From: Bacteroidales bacterium UBA4116
GTDB taxonomy: Bacteria > Bacteroidota > Bacteroidia > Bacteroidales > Tannerellaceae
Direction: 5' to 3'
Length of the DNA stretch: 64,000 bases
NCBI GenBank assembly: GCA_002381645.1
Contig: DFXE01000020.1
Coordinates: forward strand, 1 to 64,000
The notes below the pieces were generated by a model. It did no database searches, was not told the origin of the DNA, and worked only from the letters and a program-made list of their open reading frames with translations. Both the position numbers and the translations under genes were made by a program. Positions 43,818 through 53,332 of the stretch are shown one piece after another. Numbering within the stretch: position 1 is the first letter of the stretch; every line of letters starts with the position of its first letter.

Positions 43818-45173
43818 TCAATCATTTTCAGTTAAATGTAAATCCTGCTCTCTCTTTATTTTCAGGTTCATCAATGCTTTAAACAACAACGTACCTTGTT
43901 CATAATATCCGTCTTTATTAAAATGTATGCGGTCCCTTCCCATCCATTTACCGTTAAACCAGTTTTTCGACGAGTCTTTACCGCCCGTAGCAGCATACAT
44001 ATCCCAACAGGCAAGGCCCTGCTGCCCTGACACCTCAAGTATGGCCTTAACCGCCTTTTCCGTATGTGGATTACGTATATATGTCCGCTTCTTATTCACC
44101 CAGATCCGTTTAAAGCATTCCGGAGGCGTAGTCAGCAGCACAGTTGTTTGCGGCATATATTTTTTTACTAAAAAAAGGAATGAACGGATTTGCAACTTGA
44201 ATTCATCGGTCGAAAAATTCCTTCCGAACGTTTCATTTGTCCCCAGCGATACGATAAGTAAGGAAGGCTGTAACATAGCCAGCTTGCGCATGTACTCATC
44301 ATTTGTATAATTGACGAACATCGCGCCGTTTATACCGATCGAATGATATAATATGCCCGGCGACCCGTTCATAAGGTTAAAACCATAATAGAGGTTTTCA
44401 AATGAATCGGCCGGTAAAAGCGAATCCGTTCCTTCTTTCCGGCGCGTAGTTTGTAACTGTAAACTATCCGTCAGCCCATGTATCCGGAACGTATCTGTTT
44501 GTATTCTTGCAGTAGGTGAAAGCAAGCTTCTGTAAACCTCCACCGAGTCCTTATAACTACCCGAAGGAAGCATAGGCATCGACTTATCGCCACGGTAGAG
44601 AACCACTTGGTTAAACGCATATCCCGCACCGTTATTCGGAGTGATACAAATATCGAAATTTACAAAAGGAGATACAGTGTGGATTCCGAGACCGCCCGGA
44701 CCAACCGGACATTTCATATCTTTTTGAATACACCTTCCGGTAGTCCACTCTTTCACCACCGAAGTGATAAAATAATCATTCGGTTCATTCGTTTTTGTGA
44801 TTTTAAGCGGACTTATCCACCCACGCCCGGCATTGCCATATTGCTGGTGCATTAAACGCATCATACGCCCCGTCAAAAAACCCGCCTGGATATGCGAATC
44901 GCCCAGGTGCACCACCGAAACAACTGTATCTCTACCCGCGCTCAGTTTATCCAGCTCCGCAAAAAAACCATCTAAAGAATTTGTATCATCCTTAACGATA
45001 CACAGCGAATCGATACAGAAGGAAAGAGCAGACTTTACCGTATCCGAAACCACCGTCCGTACCTGTGGCATTTTTTTTTCAGCGGAAACCCGAAAACATA
45101 CAGAACAGAACAGAATCCAGATCCATATAAAAACCACCGGTAGCTTAATGAACAGCTTTCTCCGTCTCATCAT
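43818..45173 (-). CDS. SGNH/GDSL-type hydrolase, second copy
   Basis: Exported SGNH-fold esterase or acetyltransferase, 451 residues. An N-terminal hydrophobic segment (LPVVFIWIWILFCSVCF) is a signal or anchor. Block I is VVHLGDSHIQAGF (nucleophile Ser in GDSH), block III is LLIVSLGTNETFG, and block V is RIHFNKDGY with the catalytic His. An inserted domain of about 170 residues lies between blocks I and III. It overlaps the upstream SGNH gene by 29 bp and is followed after 6 bp by the MBOAT gene, indicating tight coupling. By analogy with AlgJ/AlgX or PatB it may transfer acetyl groups to a polymer. Confidence 0.88.
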   Translation of the reverse strand: MMRRRKLFIKLPVVFIWIWILFCSVCFRVSAEKKMPQVRTVVSDTVKSALSFCIDSLCIVKDDTNSLDGFFAELDKLSAGRDTVVSVVHLGDSHIQAGFLTGRMMRLMHQQYGNAGRGWISPLKITKTNEPNDYFITSVVKEWTTGRCIQKDMKCPVGPGGLGIHTVSPFVNFDICITPNNGAGYAFNQVVLYRGDKSMPMLPSGSYKDSVEVYRSLLSPTARIQTDTFRIHGLTDSLQLQTTRRKEGTDSLLPADSFENLYYGFNLMNGSPGILYHSIGINGAMFVNYTNDEYMRKLAMLQPSLLIVSLGTNETFGRNFSTDEFKLQIRSFLFLVKKYMPQTTVLLTTPPECFKRIWVNKKRTYIRNPHTEKAVKAILEVSGQQGLACWDMYAATGGKDSSKNWFNGKWMGRDRIHFNKDGYYEQGTLLFKALMNLKIKREQDLHLTEND

Positions 45174-46599
45174 AAAACTCCTTTTCCAGCATTAACGCAT
45201 TCATTAAACTCTTTGCTATTTCCCGTCCGCCACGAAAACTCAGATGTGTATAATCCTTGCTCGCCCATCCTTTTTCCACATATTCCACCATGCTGTTCTC
45301 GCCTCCCATTGCCCCGAACATATTCCAGAAAGGAATTCCCGCATTCCGGGCAATCTGGCGTTGCGCATGTAAAAGGGCAAGTACGGCAGGCATGGTTCGG
45401 AACTCCCCGTCGTATTGGTTCGAGCGGTCTGAAATGCTTATCAGCAAAAGATCCGCATCAGGAAAACAGGTCTGCAGATGTTTTACTACTCCTACCATAC
45501 GTGACCTGTACCAGCCATAATCCAGCATATCTTCGTCCATTGCGTTCAGGCCGTATTCCAGAATGATCAGGTCGTATGGACGTATGTTGCTGAACGAACG
45601 GCAAACCTCAGGATCTAAATGTTCCCATACCAATCCGGAGTTTCCACGTAGGGAAAAATTATCCACTACGATCCCCTCGTTGTCTTCCAGGGCAATGCCC
45701 AGCGACCGGAAACCTTTGGCATTTGAAAAAATAAAACTTCCTTCCGTTATGGTGTCCCGATCCACCACAAACTGATTGAACGGTTCGGGCGAATCCAGCT
45801 TCCGGCTCAGTGTTTCTGTCGAATCATTAAAAGCCAGTTCCATATCCACTCCCGATGTCTTTTCATAAATAAATTTCAGCGATTTAACTTTCTGAAGCGT
45901 AGCATATCGGTCAGATGTCTTAAAAGACAAAGTCGCTTTATCCGACTTACATTCAAAAAACATACCTGACAACGTATATTTTTCTTTCTTATTATGGATA
46001 ATGGAACGGGTAGTCCAGCCCTCCGCCTGCTGGTCAATAGTAGGCCGGAATTGCGAAGCAGTAGAGGCCACCGGTATAAATCCCACGCCATGCCCCCCAA
46101 ACCGTTTCTGCATAGCATTGCGGAAATCACTAACCAGGATGTCGCCTTCCACAAACGAATCACCCATAAAAGCAATCCGTACAGGCCTACCCATTTGGCC
46201 GGTTCTCTTCAATGCCGCAAAAAAACGTTGCAGTCCCGTATGCCCTACCGAATAATCCTCTATCCGGATACCGGCCGAATCAGCGCCCTGCGATGCCGAC
46301 ACCACTTTATAAAGCGAGTCGCGCAGCATAACCGTTCGGATATCTATTTGCGTAGTATCCTGAAAAGCAGAATCATTTATTAATACCGTCTGTATATCCT
46401 CCGGTACGAACTGTTGCAGTTGTGCCCGCAACGAATCCAGGGTAACCGGAGTTTCTTTTATACGTATGTCCGACAACATATCCACCTTTTTGACGGGAAT
46501 GCCCAGTATGGAGTCCGGAAGCCAGAATAATCCGATACAGCAAGCCAGCGCCAGTAGCAATAAAACAAGCAGCCTGTTAAAATTGTCGGTGATCTTCAT
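45145..46599 (-). CDS. SGNH/GDSL-type hydrolase, first copy
   Basis: Exported or membrane-anchored SGNH-fold protein, 484 residues. The N-terminus has a hydrophobic anchor (LLVLLLLALACCIGLFWLP). Block I is IAFMGDSFVEGDILVSDF, block III is LIILEYGLNAMDEDM, and the C-terminal Asp/His block is KDYTHLSFRGGREIAKSLM. It is related to the following SGNH gene but not a recent duplicate. The two overlap by 29 bp. The large pentapeptide-repeat gene ends 41 bp upstream on the same strand. It is likely to work with the MBOAT protein in polymer O-acylation. Confidence 0.88.
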   Translation of the reverse strand: MKITDNFNRLLVLLLLALACCIGLFWLPDSILGIPVKKVDMLSDIRIKETPVTLDSLRAQLQQFVPEDIQTVLINDSAFQDTTQIDIRTVMLRDSLYKVVSASQGADSAGIRIEDYSVGHTGLQRFFAALKRTGQMGRPVRIAFMGDSFVEGDILVSDFRNAMQKRFGGHGVGFIPVASTASQFRPTIDQQAEGWTTRSIIHNKKEKYTLSGMFFECKSDKATLSFKTSDRYATLQKVKSLKFIYEKTSGVDMELAFNDSTETLSRKLDSPEPFNQFVVDRDTITEGSFIFSNAKGFRSLGIALEDNEGIVVDNFSLRGNSGLVWEHLDPEVCRSFSNIRPYDLIILEYGLNAMDEDMLDYGWYRSRMVGVVKHLQTCFPDADLLLISISDRSNQYDGEFRTMPAVLALLHAQRQIARNAGIPFWNMFGAMGGENSMVEYVEKGWASKDYTHLSFRGGREIAKSLMNALMLEKEFYDETEKAVH

Positions 46600-46640
46600 T
46601 CGTATATATTCAATTTGTAAACGGCTAAATTAACGACTAA

Positions 46641-49600
46641 TTATTTGTTTTCCAAAACGGTTCCCTTTACGTTCGCATTCTTAAAGTTTACATTCCTTAG
46701 GTTCGTATTTTCAAGGTCGGCATTTTCGAGGTTCGCGTTTTCCATATTCGCACCCTCCAGGTTCGCACCACGCAGATTCGTCCCTTTCATATTGGCTCCT
46801 TTAAAGTTTACTTTCTCCAGTATGGCTCCTGACAGGTCCGCACCCACCATATTTACCCCTACCAGTGTAGCGCCCGTTAAATTCGCCTTTTCCATAATTA
46901 CACCGTTCAGGTTCGCACCGTTCAGGTTTATACCGTTCATACTCGCCCTTTGCATGTTCGCCTTTTCAAGTATAGTCCATACAAAATTGGCCCATACCAG
47001 ATTCGTATCCGACAGGTTCGCCTCCATCAGGTTGGCCCGCTCCAGATTCGCTTCCGAAAGATTGGCCTTTTCCAGATTCACTTTATTCATCAGTGCTCCG
47101 CCTAACTTGGCTTCCGAAAGGTTGGCCCCGTAAAGGTCCGTTTCAATCATAATCGATTTTTCCATAATGGATTTACTTAGATTGGCATACGAAAGCACGG
47201 CGTGCTCCATATTGGCTTCAAAAAGAATGGCACGTTCCAGGTTCGCTTTTGTCAGGTTTGCCCTTTCCATATTTACACCGCTCAGATTCGTCTTATCCAT
47301 GGAAGCCTCCGCCATATAGGCGCGCGCTAATTTCGATTTCTCCAGATTAGCCCCATTTAGGTCAACTCTCTCCAGGTTAGCATCTTCCAGGTTTACTTCC
47401 GACAAAACCGAACGTTCCATCCGTGCGTCCCTCAAATGGGCTTTTCTTAAATCAGCGTTCCGCACATTTATCTTTATCATGACCGCCTTCTCCAGATTCG
47501 CACGTTCCAGATTCGCACGTTCCAGATTCGCATCCTCTAAATTAGCACCATACAAGTTTATACCCTCCATAGAAGCATATTCCATCCTTGCCTTTTCCAG
47601 GTTGGCATCCTCCATACAAGCATTCGCCAACACCGCATTCCGGAAATTAGCCTGTCCGAACCGCGCGCCTCTGCAATTCGAGTTTTGCAGGTTAGTCTTT
47701 TCCAGTACGGCATTTTCCATGATTGTTTTTTCCAGTGTTGCTCCTTCCAGTACCGCTCCGCTAAGGTCGGCCTTATTCAGGTTACCCCCGCTAATATCCG
47801 TCCCTTTCAGATTGGCATCCGCAAGTACAGCCTCGTTTATATATATTTTGATCAGTTTCGAGTTTTCAAGGTTGGCACCCGTCAGGTTGGCACCGGTAGC
47901 GTTTGCTTCATTCAGACAGGCTTCCGAAAGGTTGGCTTCGGTCAAATTCGTATGGCTGATATCCGCTTTACTTAAATCAGCTCTTTCCAGATCTGCTTTA
48001 TGCAGGTTACTGCCCTTTAAAATCGAATCGTGCAGGTTGGCATCCTTAAGATCCGCTTTTTCCAGGTTCATATTTTCCAGTTTAGCCCCGCTTAGAACAG
48101 CGTTGTTTAAACGGGTTTCCGACAAGATCGCACCCTGTATGTCCGCTTTGCATAAATTGGTGCGTATAAGCCGCGCCCCCTGCAGGTCGGCATTCCGCAA
48201 ACCGGCATCTTCCAGGTCTGCCTCTTCCAGGTTTGCTCCTTTCAGCACAGCCCCGTCCATTACAGCCCCCCGTAAACCCGCTTTATAAAGATCCGAATTT
48301 ACCAGAACGGCTCCGGTCAGATCGGCATTATCCATATGTGAAAACGTCAGGTTAGCACCTTCCAGAACAGATTTTTTCATATTCGCTCCGACAAGCGAAG
48401 CATGCTGCAAAGAAGCATCCTTCAATACGGCATTTTCCAGTACGGCTCCATCGAGATTAGCCTGTTCAAGGTTCACCTGCAGCATATTCGCATCCGTAAA
48501 TACGGCGTTCCTGAAAACACCTTCCCTCATAAATGCCGAAGACAGATTAGCTCCTTTAAAACTCGTTTCCGTCTGGTCGGTTTTATAAAAACGCGCCCTT
48601 TCCAGGCTTGCCCGTAAAAATTTTACACCCGAAAGCGTTGTATGATCCAATACAGCATCTGTTAATACAGCATCCGTAAAAATCATCCCTTCCATTTTTA
48701 TCCCTTCCAGATTCGCGTTCTGCAGCTTCGCAGCTTTCATATCCGTCTTTGTCCAAGTCGAATCATTTGCCCGGCAACCTTCCAGATCCGCATCCTCAAG
48801 GTTTGAATCCTTTATATCCGTTCGCTGCAAGTTTGCTTCTTTCATTATAGCCCCGGTCAAAACACATCTTTTCATTCGCGCTCCCGATAAATTTACCTTC
48901 TCCAGCATAGCGGCCGTCAGGTTTACTTCCGTCATGACGGCCTGTTCGAGATTAGAACCACCCAGGTTAGCCTCGTTCAGCATCACTTTCCGGATATCCC
49001 CTTTCGACAGATTTACATCCGGCATGTGCGCCTTTTCCATATGCGCGTCATCCAGGCTTACCCCCGACAAATGCGCATGTTGCAATTCCGCCGGATTTCC
49101 CTGGAAGAAACGGTTATCTTTCCGGTTCTTAAACAACAGGTTTAAAACCGTAGGGATCTCATTGGAAGGAAATTCCGCATGATTCATTTTATAATCGGGC
49201 TTGTTCGTGAGCGTGCGGATATGATAACATAAGACATCGAACACGGATTTGCTGAACTGTTCCGTATCTTCATTCGCCAGAAGATATAAATTCTGCGCGC
49301 CTCCTATCCTCGACGATTCCTGTTCGCTGCCCAGTAGCTCCACCCCTTTGCTGAAACGGTTATGCTGCTGTGCCGAATGATCCAGCGCCAGCCGGGCTTT
49401 CTGTTGTATCAGAAGCGCTTTCTGCCCTTCTATCTTACGTTGGGTCAGAACAATCAGATAGCCCCCTGCCAATATTGCAAATATACCTATCCATACCAGG
49501 CAGAACGACAACATGCCCGGTAAGCCGAAGATATATAATTCACCGAGTGAAAAAAGGGTTATTTTCTCAATGGCAATTAAAATAAAGGGTGTTAGAAAAA

Positions 49601-49670
49601 TAGCCAGTAACAGGATCAGTATCCGGTACTTTTTAACAAAGCCCGTTCCCTCCTTCTTGTAATCATCCAT
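46641..49670 (-). CDS. Giant membrane-anchored pentapeptide-repeat protein
   Basis: A 1009-residue protein. Residues about 16-36 and 51-76 are two membrane helices (ILILLLAIFLTPFILIAI; MLSFCLVWIGIFAILAGGYL). A helical linker (residues 77-190) follows, with GVELLGSEQESSRIGGAQNLYLL as in other pentapeptide-repeat proteins. From about residue 194 to the end, roughly 160 A(N/D)Lxx-type pentapeptides continue almost unbroken (for example ANLERANLERANLEKAV). These should form a right-handed quadrilateral beta-helix of about 40 coils. The family fold can mimic DNA, but here the role is unknown. It starts opposite recQ and precedes the SGNH-MBOAT genes, perhaps as the first gene of that operon. DNA repeats accompany the protein repeats. 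Confidence 0.9.
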   Translation of the reverse strand: MDDYKKEGTGFVKKYRILILLLAIFLTPFILIAIEKITLFSLGELYIFGLPGMLSFCLVWIGIFAILAGGYLIVLTQRKIEGQKALLIQQKARLALDHSAQQHNRFSKGVELLGSEQESSRIGGAQNLYLLANEDTEQFSKSVFDVLCYHIRTLTNKPDYKMNHAEFPSNEIPTVLNLLFKNRKDNRFFQGNPAELQHAHLSGVSLDDAHMEKAHMPDVNLSKGDIRKVMLNEANLGGSNLEQAVMTEVNLTAAMLEKVNLSGARMKRCVLTGAIMKEANLQRTDIKDSNLEDADLEGCRANDSTWTKTDMKAAKLQNANLEGIKMEGMIFTDAVLTDAVLDHTTLSGVKFLRASLERARFYKTDQTETSFKGANLSSAFMREGVFRNAVFTDANMLQVNLEQANLDGAVLENAVLKDASLQHASLVGANMKKSVLEGANLTFSHMDNADLTGAVLVNSDLYKAGLRGAVMDGAVLKGANLEEADLEDAGLRNADLQGARLIRTNLCKADIQGAILSETRLNNAVLSGAKLENMNLEKADLKDANLHDSILKGSNLHKADLERADLSKADISHTNLTEANLSEACLNEANATGANLTGANLENSKLIKIYINEAVLADANLKGTDISGGNLNKADLSGAVLEGATLEKTIMENAVLEKTNLQNSNCRGARFGQANFRNAVLANACMEDANLEKARMEYASMEGINLYGANLEDANLERANLERANLEKAVMIKINVRNADLRKAHLRDARMERSVLSEVNLEDANLERVDLNGANLEKSKLARAYMAEASMDKTNLSGVNMERANLTKANLERAILFEANMEHAVLSYANLSKSIMEKSIMIETDLYGANLSEAKLGGALMNKVNLEKANLSEANLERANLMEANLSDTNLVWANFVWTILEKANMQRASMNGINLNGANLNGVIMEKANLTGATLVGVNMVGADLSGAILEKVNFKGANMKGTNLRGANLEGANMENANLENADLENTNLRNVNFKNANVKGTVLENK

Positions 49671-49707
49671 AATTAAAATGTAAGTTAGTCGCAGTCGTAA
49701 AACCTCA

Positions 49708-49715
49708 CAAAAGTA
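49708..49715 (-). promoter_or_regulatory. -7 promoter element for the pentapeptide-repeat gene
   Basis: CAAAAGTA on the plus strand reads TACTTTTG on the minus strand, 38 bp upstream of the ATG at 49670. Confidence 0.6.
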
Positions 49716-49790
49716 TAAAATAATTAAAGAGAACCTCTATTTTTTCCTAAGTTTGCCTACCTTTACTCCAATCATTCTATCCCAAATGCT

Positions 49791-51635
49791 ATGGAAGAAT
49801 TGTTATTACTGCTAAAAAAGTTTTTCGGATACGATTCCTTCCGGCCGTTACAGCACGACATCATCCGGAGGATCATCAGTAGGAAAGATTCGCTGGTGCT
49901 GATGCCTACGGGGGGAGGCAAATCCATATGTTTCCAGCTTCCGGCCATATACCTCGAGGGAACAGCAGTCGTACTCTCTCCCCTGATCGCGCTGATGAAG
50001 GACCAGGTGGAAGGGCTGGTCGCCAACGGTATCCCGGCCGCCGCCCTGAACAGTTCCATGCCCGAAGAAGAGAAGCAGCGTATCAAACAACTCTGCATAC
50101 AGGGGAAAATAAAACTCCTTTACATATCTCCCGAAGGACTGATCGGCGAATTAGACTGGTTACTGCCCCGTATGGAGATCTCCCTTATCGCTATAGACGA
50201 GGCCCATTGTATCTCACAGTGGGGACACGATTTCCGGCCCGAATATACGCAGCTTTCCGTATTAAAAGAACGCTTTCCGAACGTGCCCGTCGTTGCCCTC
50301 ACCGCCACCGCCGACAAGATTACGCGGGCCGATATAATCAGGCAGTTGAAACTCGACGATCCGGCCGTTTTCATTTCTTCTTTCGACCGCCCCAACCTGT
50401 CGCTTACCGTTCGGCGCGGACTCGGTAAAAAAGAAAAACTAACCGCTATCATCAATTTTATCCGTAACCGGAAAGGGCAAAGCGGGATCATCTATTGCAT
50501 GAAACGGGCAGACACAGAAATGCTTGCCGAAACACTTTCAGCCCACTCCATAGAGGCAACGGCCTATCATGCCGGGCTTTCTCCGGTAAAACGGGAGCAG
50601 GCGCAAAACGACTTTATCAACGACCGGGTGGAAGTAGTTTGCGCCACCATTGCCTTTGGTATGGGAATCGATAAAAGTAACGTCCGATGGGTAATCCATT
50701 ACAATATGCCCGGAAGTATCGAAAACTATTACCAGGAGATCGGGCGTGCGGGAAGGGACGGATTAAGCAGCGACACCCTGCTTTTCTATTCCCTCGGCGA
50801 CCTGGTACTGCTCCGCCGTTTTGCCGAAGAAAGCGGCGAGAGCGAAATCAATTTCGAAAAACTCAACCGGATGCAGCGGTATTGCGAAACGGATATTTGC
50901 CGGCGGCGCATTTTGTTGAATTATTTCGGCGAAGAAGCCGAAACGGATTGCGGAAATTGTGACGTATGCAAAAATCCGCCCGAACGTTTCGACGGCAGCA
51001 TACTGGTGCAAAAAGCGTTAAGCGCTATCGTCCGTACAGATGAACGTATCGGGATGCAGATGCTCATTGACATCCTGCGCGCGTCGGGCCGGGGCGAATT
51101 GCTGCAGCTCGGATACGATAAATTAAAGACCTACGGGGCCGGCCGCGACCTGCCGTACAAGATATGGAAAGAATACCTGTACCAGATGCTCCAGCTCGGA
51201 TATATTGAAATAGATTACGCCAACGCACAAACGCTCAAAGTTACCCCCTCCGGCCGGAAAGTGTTATATGGCGAAACCCGGGCCCCGTTAGCCGTATACC
51301 GCGAACCCGAGGAAATAAAGCGGCCGCCTAAGGAGAAGAAAGAGAAAAAAACATCTTCTAAGGCGCGGCCCGTAAATGTTGTGGAATCCGGCTCAATAGA
51401 AGAAACCTTAATGGATTCTCTCCGGCAGCTACGCAAACAGATCGCGCAGCAGGAAGGTATGCCTGCCTACATTATTTTTTCCGACGCAGCACTCCAGGAT
51501 ATGGTATATAAAAAACCGGTTACACTGGAAGCATTCAGGGATATAAGGGGAGTAGGCGACCAGAAGCTCGAAAAATACGGTAAGGTATTTGTTGCCCTGA
51601 CCCGTTTTGTTTTGAAAGGTACCGGAAACAGCTAA
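49791..51635 (+). CDS. recQ: ATP-dependent DNA helicase RecQ
   Basis: 3'-5' DNA helicase of recombination and fork repair, 614 residues as in Escherichia coli RecQ. Motifs: FRPLQHDII, Walker A MPTGGGKSICFQLPAI, DEAHCISQWGHDFRPEY, VALTATAD, SFDRPNL, GIIYCMKRADTE, AFGMGIDKSNVRWVIHYNMP and QEIGRAGRDG. The zinc site uses Cys residues in YCETDICRRRILLNYF and CGNCDVC. The RQC winged helix follows, and a C-terminal HRDC domain ends with FRDIRGVGDQKLEKYGKVFVALTRFV. The gene is visibly more GC-rich than the surrounding AT-rich genes. It is divergent from the pentapeptide-repeat gene. Confidence 0.96.
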   Translation: MEELLLLLKKFFGYDSFRPLQHDIIRRIISRKDSLVLMPTGGGKSICFQLPAIYLEGTAVVLSPLIALMKDQVEGLVANGIPAAALNSSMPEEEKQRIKQLCIQGKIKLLYISPEGLIGELDWLLPRMEISLIAIDEAHCISQWGHDFRPEYTQLSVLKERFPNVPVVALTATADKITRADIIRQLKLDDPAVFISSFDRPNLSLTVRRGLGKKEKLTAIINFIRNRKGQSGIIYCMKRADTEMLAETLSAHSIEATAYHAGLSPVKREQAQNDFINDRVEVVCATIAFGMGIDKSNVRWVIHYNMPGSIENYYQEIGRAGRDGLSSDTLLFYSLGDLVLLRRFAEESGESEINFEKLNRMQRYCETDICRRRILLNYFGEEAETDCGNCDVCKNPPERFDGSILVQKALSAIVRTDERIGMQMLIDILRASGRGELLQLGYDKLKTYGAGRDLPYKIWKEYLYQMLQLGYIEIDYANAQTLKVTPSGRKVLYGETRAPLAVYREPEEIKRPPKEKKEKKTSSKARPVNVVESGSIEETLMDSLRQLRKQIAQQEGMPAYIIFSDAALQDMVYKKPVTLEAFRDIRGVGDQKLEKYGKVFVALTRFVLKGTGNS

Positions 51636-51707
51636 CAAATAAGTATTTTCCGCCATTCAAGAATTAAGGCTGAAATATAGGCTTCCTGTACTTCTGAAAG
51701 CTATGGT

Positions 51708-51752
51708 TAAAAAAAGAAAAGGAGATTACCTTATTTCACAGGCAGTCTCCTT
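51708..51752 (-). terminator. Terminator after the LRR lipoprotein gene
   Basis: AAGGAGA (51719-51725) pairs with TCTCCTT (51746-51752). On the minus strand the stem is followed by a T-rich run. The recQ gene ends at 51635 on the other strand. Confidence 0.75.
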
Positions 51753-51772
51753 ACTCATATTATTTTATATTA

Positions 51773-53194
51773 TCAATTGGTATTCGCCACTATTTTATCT
51801 GCATAGTCTTTCCATCCATAGGCTTTTTGATAGGCGTCTACGCTCGTGGCGGGAACTTTAATTTTATAATCAGCAACCGTGTATCCAAACACGTAATCTC
51901 CCATGGATGGCGGTGTAGCTGACAACATTACAGCCTCGGTAAGCGATGTACAATTCTTAAATGCAGTACCCTCGATGGAAGTAACGGATACCGGAATCCG
52001 GATAGATGTAAGCGATTCGCAATGGTCGAATGTGCTGGTTCCGATAATCTTTAGTCCTTCGTTTAGTGTGACAGAGGTTAGGTCAAAACAGAAATCGAAA
52101 GCATAAGCACCCAACTCATTTACACTTCCCGGTATATTAATGGATGTAAAATTGTTAGAACTAAATGCTCCGTATTTAATTTCTTTCAATCCTTCGGGTA
52201 AAGTAAGGGAAGTAAGCCGGCAATGGTAAAAGGCTTGCGTTTTAATAGCCGTAAGCCCTTCGGGTAATACTACGGAATTGAGTTGGTCGCATTCGAAAAA
52301 GGCATAATTACCAATTGTTTTTAACCCTTTCGGTAGCTTTATCGCCTTTAAACGGTCACAATCGACAAACACGCCATACGTTCTATAAGCAATGACCTGG
52401 TCCGGCCGGGGGATACGCTCTTTGTAGCCATCAGGTATAGCTGTGCTGGTACAGTTACTTAGGTCGAGATCAATGTATTTTTTTGCTTCTTTTATACTGA
52501 TACCCAGGTCTCCCCAGTTGTTTCCGCTGTCAAGGTCTACGTCTTTCAACCCTACTTTATACACTGTTCCAGCAGCATTGTTGGGTTGACTTATTAACCA
52601 TGACTTCAAAGCGGAAATAGAATTAAACATCGTATAATCTTCCGGTTCCTCCGTATTGCTACCTTTTTCCCACTTCGCATACAGCGTAAAATCGGCAGTA
52701 AGGTTGGTTACATCATAGGGGAAAGTAACCTTGTTTGTCAATGCCGGTTCTTTGTACCAACCTTCAAAGGTGCTTCCCGACCTGACAGGTTCGGCAGGTT
52801 CTGCGAGCGTTCCACCTTTCAATACTTTGGTAGCATGGTTATCTTCCGAAGACCATTTCCCGCCGTTCAGGTTCCACGTAACCTGCCAGTATTCGGCTGT
52901 AGCCTCTTCCTGCCACTTGGCATACAGCATGATATCATTGTTTACAGGACTTTGGAAGTTATAAGCAGTTGTACTGCCGCTCAAATGCCAAAACACGAAA
53001 ACATAACCCGCTTTAGCCGGGTTGTTAGTCGGAGCGATAGCCATATTACCTTCTTCCACTCTCTGAACGGCTGGGACCGGAGTACCTCCGTCGGTTTCGA
53101 ACATTACGGTGTAAACCGTCTTCTCGTCATCGCCAGAGCAAGAAACTGTTCCTGCTAAGATGCTTATCAAAGCTATTAACCAAATATTCTTCAT
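51773..53194 (-). CDS. BspA-type leucine-rich-repeat lipoprotein with InlB B-repeats
   Basis: Surface lipoprotein of about 473 residues. The signal peptide (MKNIWLIALISILAG) ends in the lipobox GTVSC, followed by SGDDEKT. An alternative Met lies two codons upstream at 53200. Residues about 30-100 and 105-180 are two Listeria-Bacteroides (InlB B/Flg_new) repeats, each ending in LYAKW. The C-terminal half has BspA-type LRR_5 repeats: LKTIGNYAFFECDQLNSVVLPEGLTAI, LKEIKYGAFSSNNFTSINIPGSV and LKIIGTSTFDHCESLTSIRIPVSV. Such proteins mediate adhesion. It is divergent from the sensor kinase gene, with a palindromic site between them. Confidence 0.92.
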   Translation of the reverse strand: MKNIWLIALISILAGTVSCSGDDEKTVYTVMFETDGGTPVPAVQRVEEGNMAIAPTNNPAKAGYVFVFWHLSGSTTAYNFQSPVNNDIMLYAKWQEEATAEYWQVTWNLNGGKWSSEDNHATKVLKGGTLAEPAEPVRSGSTFEGWYKEPALTNKVTFPYDVTNLTADFTLYAKWEKGSNTEEPEDYTMFNSISALKSWLISQPNNAAGTVYKVGLKDVDLDSGNNWGDLGISIKEAKKYIDLDLSNCTSTAIPDGYKERIPRPDQVIAYRTYGVFVDCDRLKAIKLPKGLKTIGNYAFFECDQLNSVVLPEGLTAIKTQAFYHCRLTSLTLPEGLKEIKYGAFSSNNFTSINIPGSVNELGAYAFDFCFDLTSVTLNEGLKIIGTSTFDHCESLTSIRIPVSVTSIEGTAFKNCTSLTEAVMLSATPPSMGDYVFGYTVADYKIKVPATSVDAYQKAYGWKDYADKIVANTN

Positions 53195-53247
53195 AATCAT
53201 TCGTTTATACAGCGAGTAAAATTACCTATAGAGTAAACACTCATCAA

Positions 53248-53301
53248 TCACCCAAAAGGGTGAAAATCGCCTTTATCTGAAAGATTCACCCTTTTAATTG
53301 A
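53248..53301. promoter_or_regulatory. TCACCC-type palindrome and half site between LRR and kinase genes
   Basis: TCACCC-AAAA-GGGTGA (53248-53263) is a perfect 16-bp palindrome. A second TCACCC-TTTT half site follows at 53286. AAAAGGGTGAA (53254-53264) and TTCACCCTTTT (53285-53295) also form an 11-bp inverted repeat. It lies 54 bp from the LRR start and 92 bp before the kinase ATG, a likely operator for the divergent pair. Confidence 0.6.
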
Positions 53302-53324
53302 CAGCAACAGATGGCGTAAATAAG

Positions 53325-53332
53325 TATATTTA
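53325..53332 (+). promoter_or_regulatory. Weak -7-like element for the kinase-regulator operon
   Basis: TATATTTA differs from TAnnTTTG at the last base; a TTG lies at 53298-53300. It is the best candidate between the palindrome and the ATG at 53355. Confidence 0.35.

Noticed and set aside
46645..48288. Long open frames on the plus strand inside the pentapeptide-repeat gene
   Set aside because: They arise from codon periodicity of the repeats; they have no promoter, signal or recognised motif, and the minus-strand repeat protein explains the sequence.
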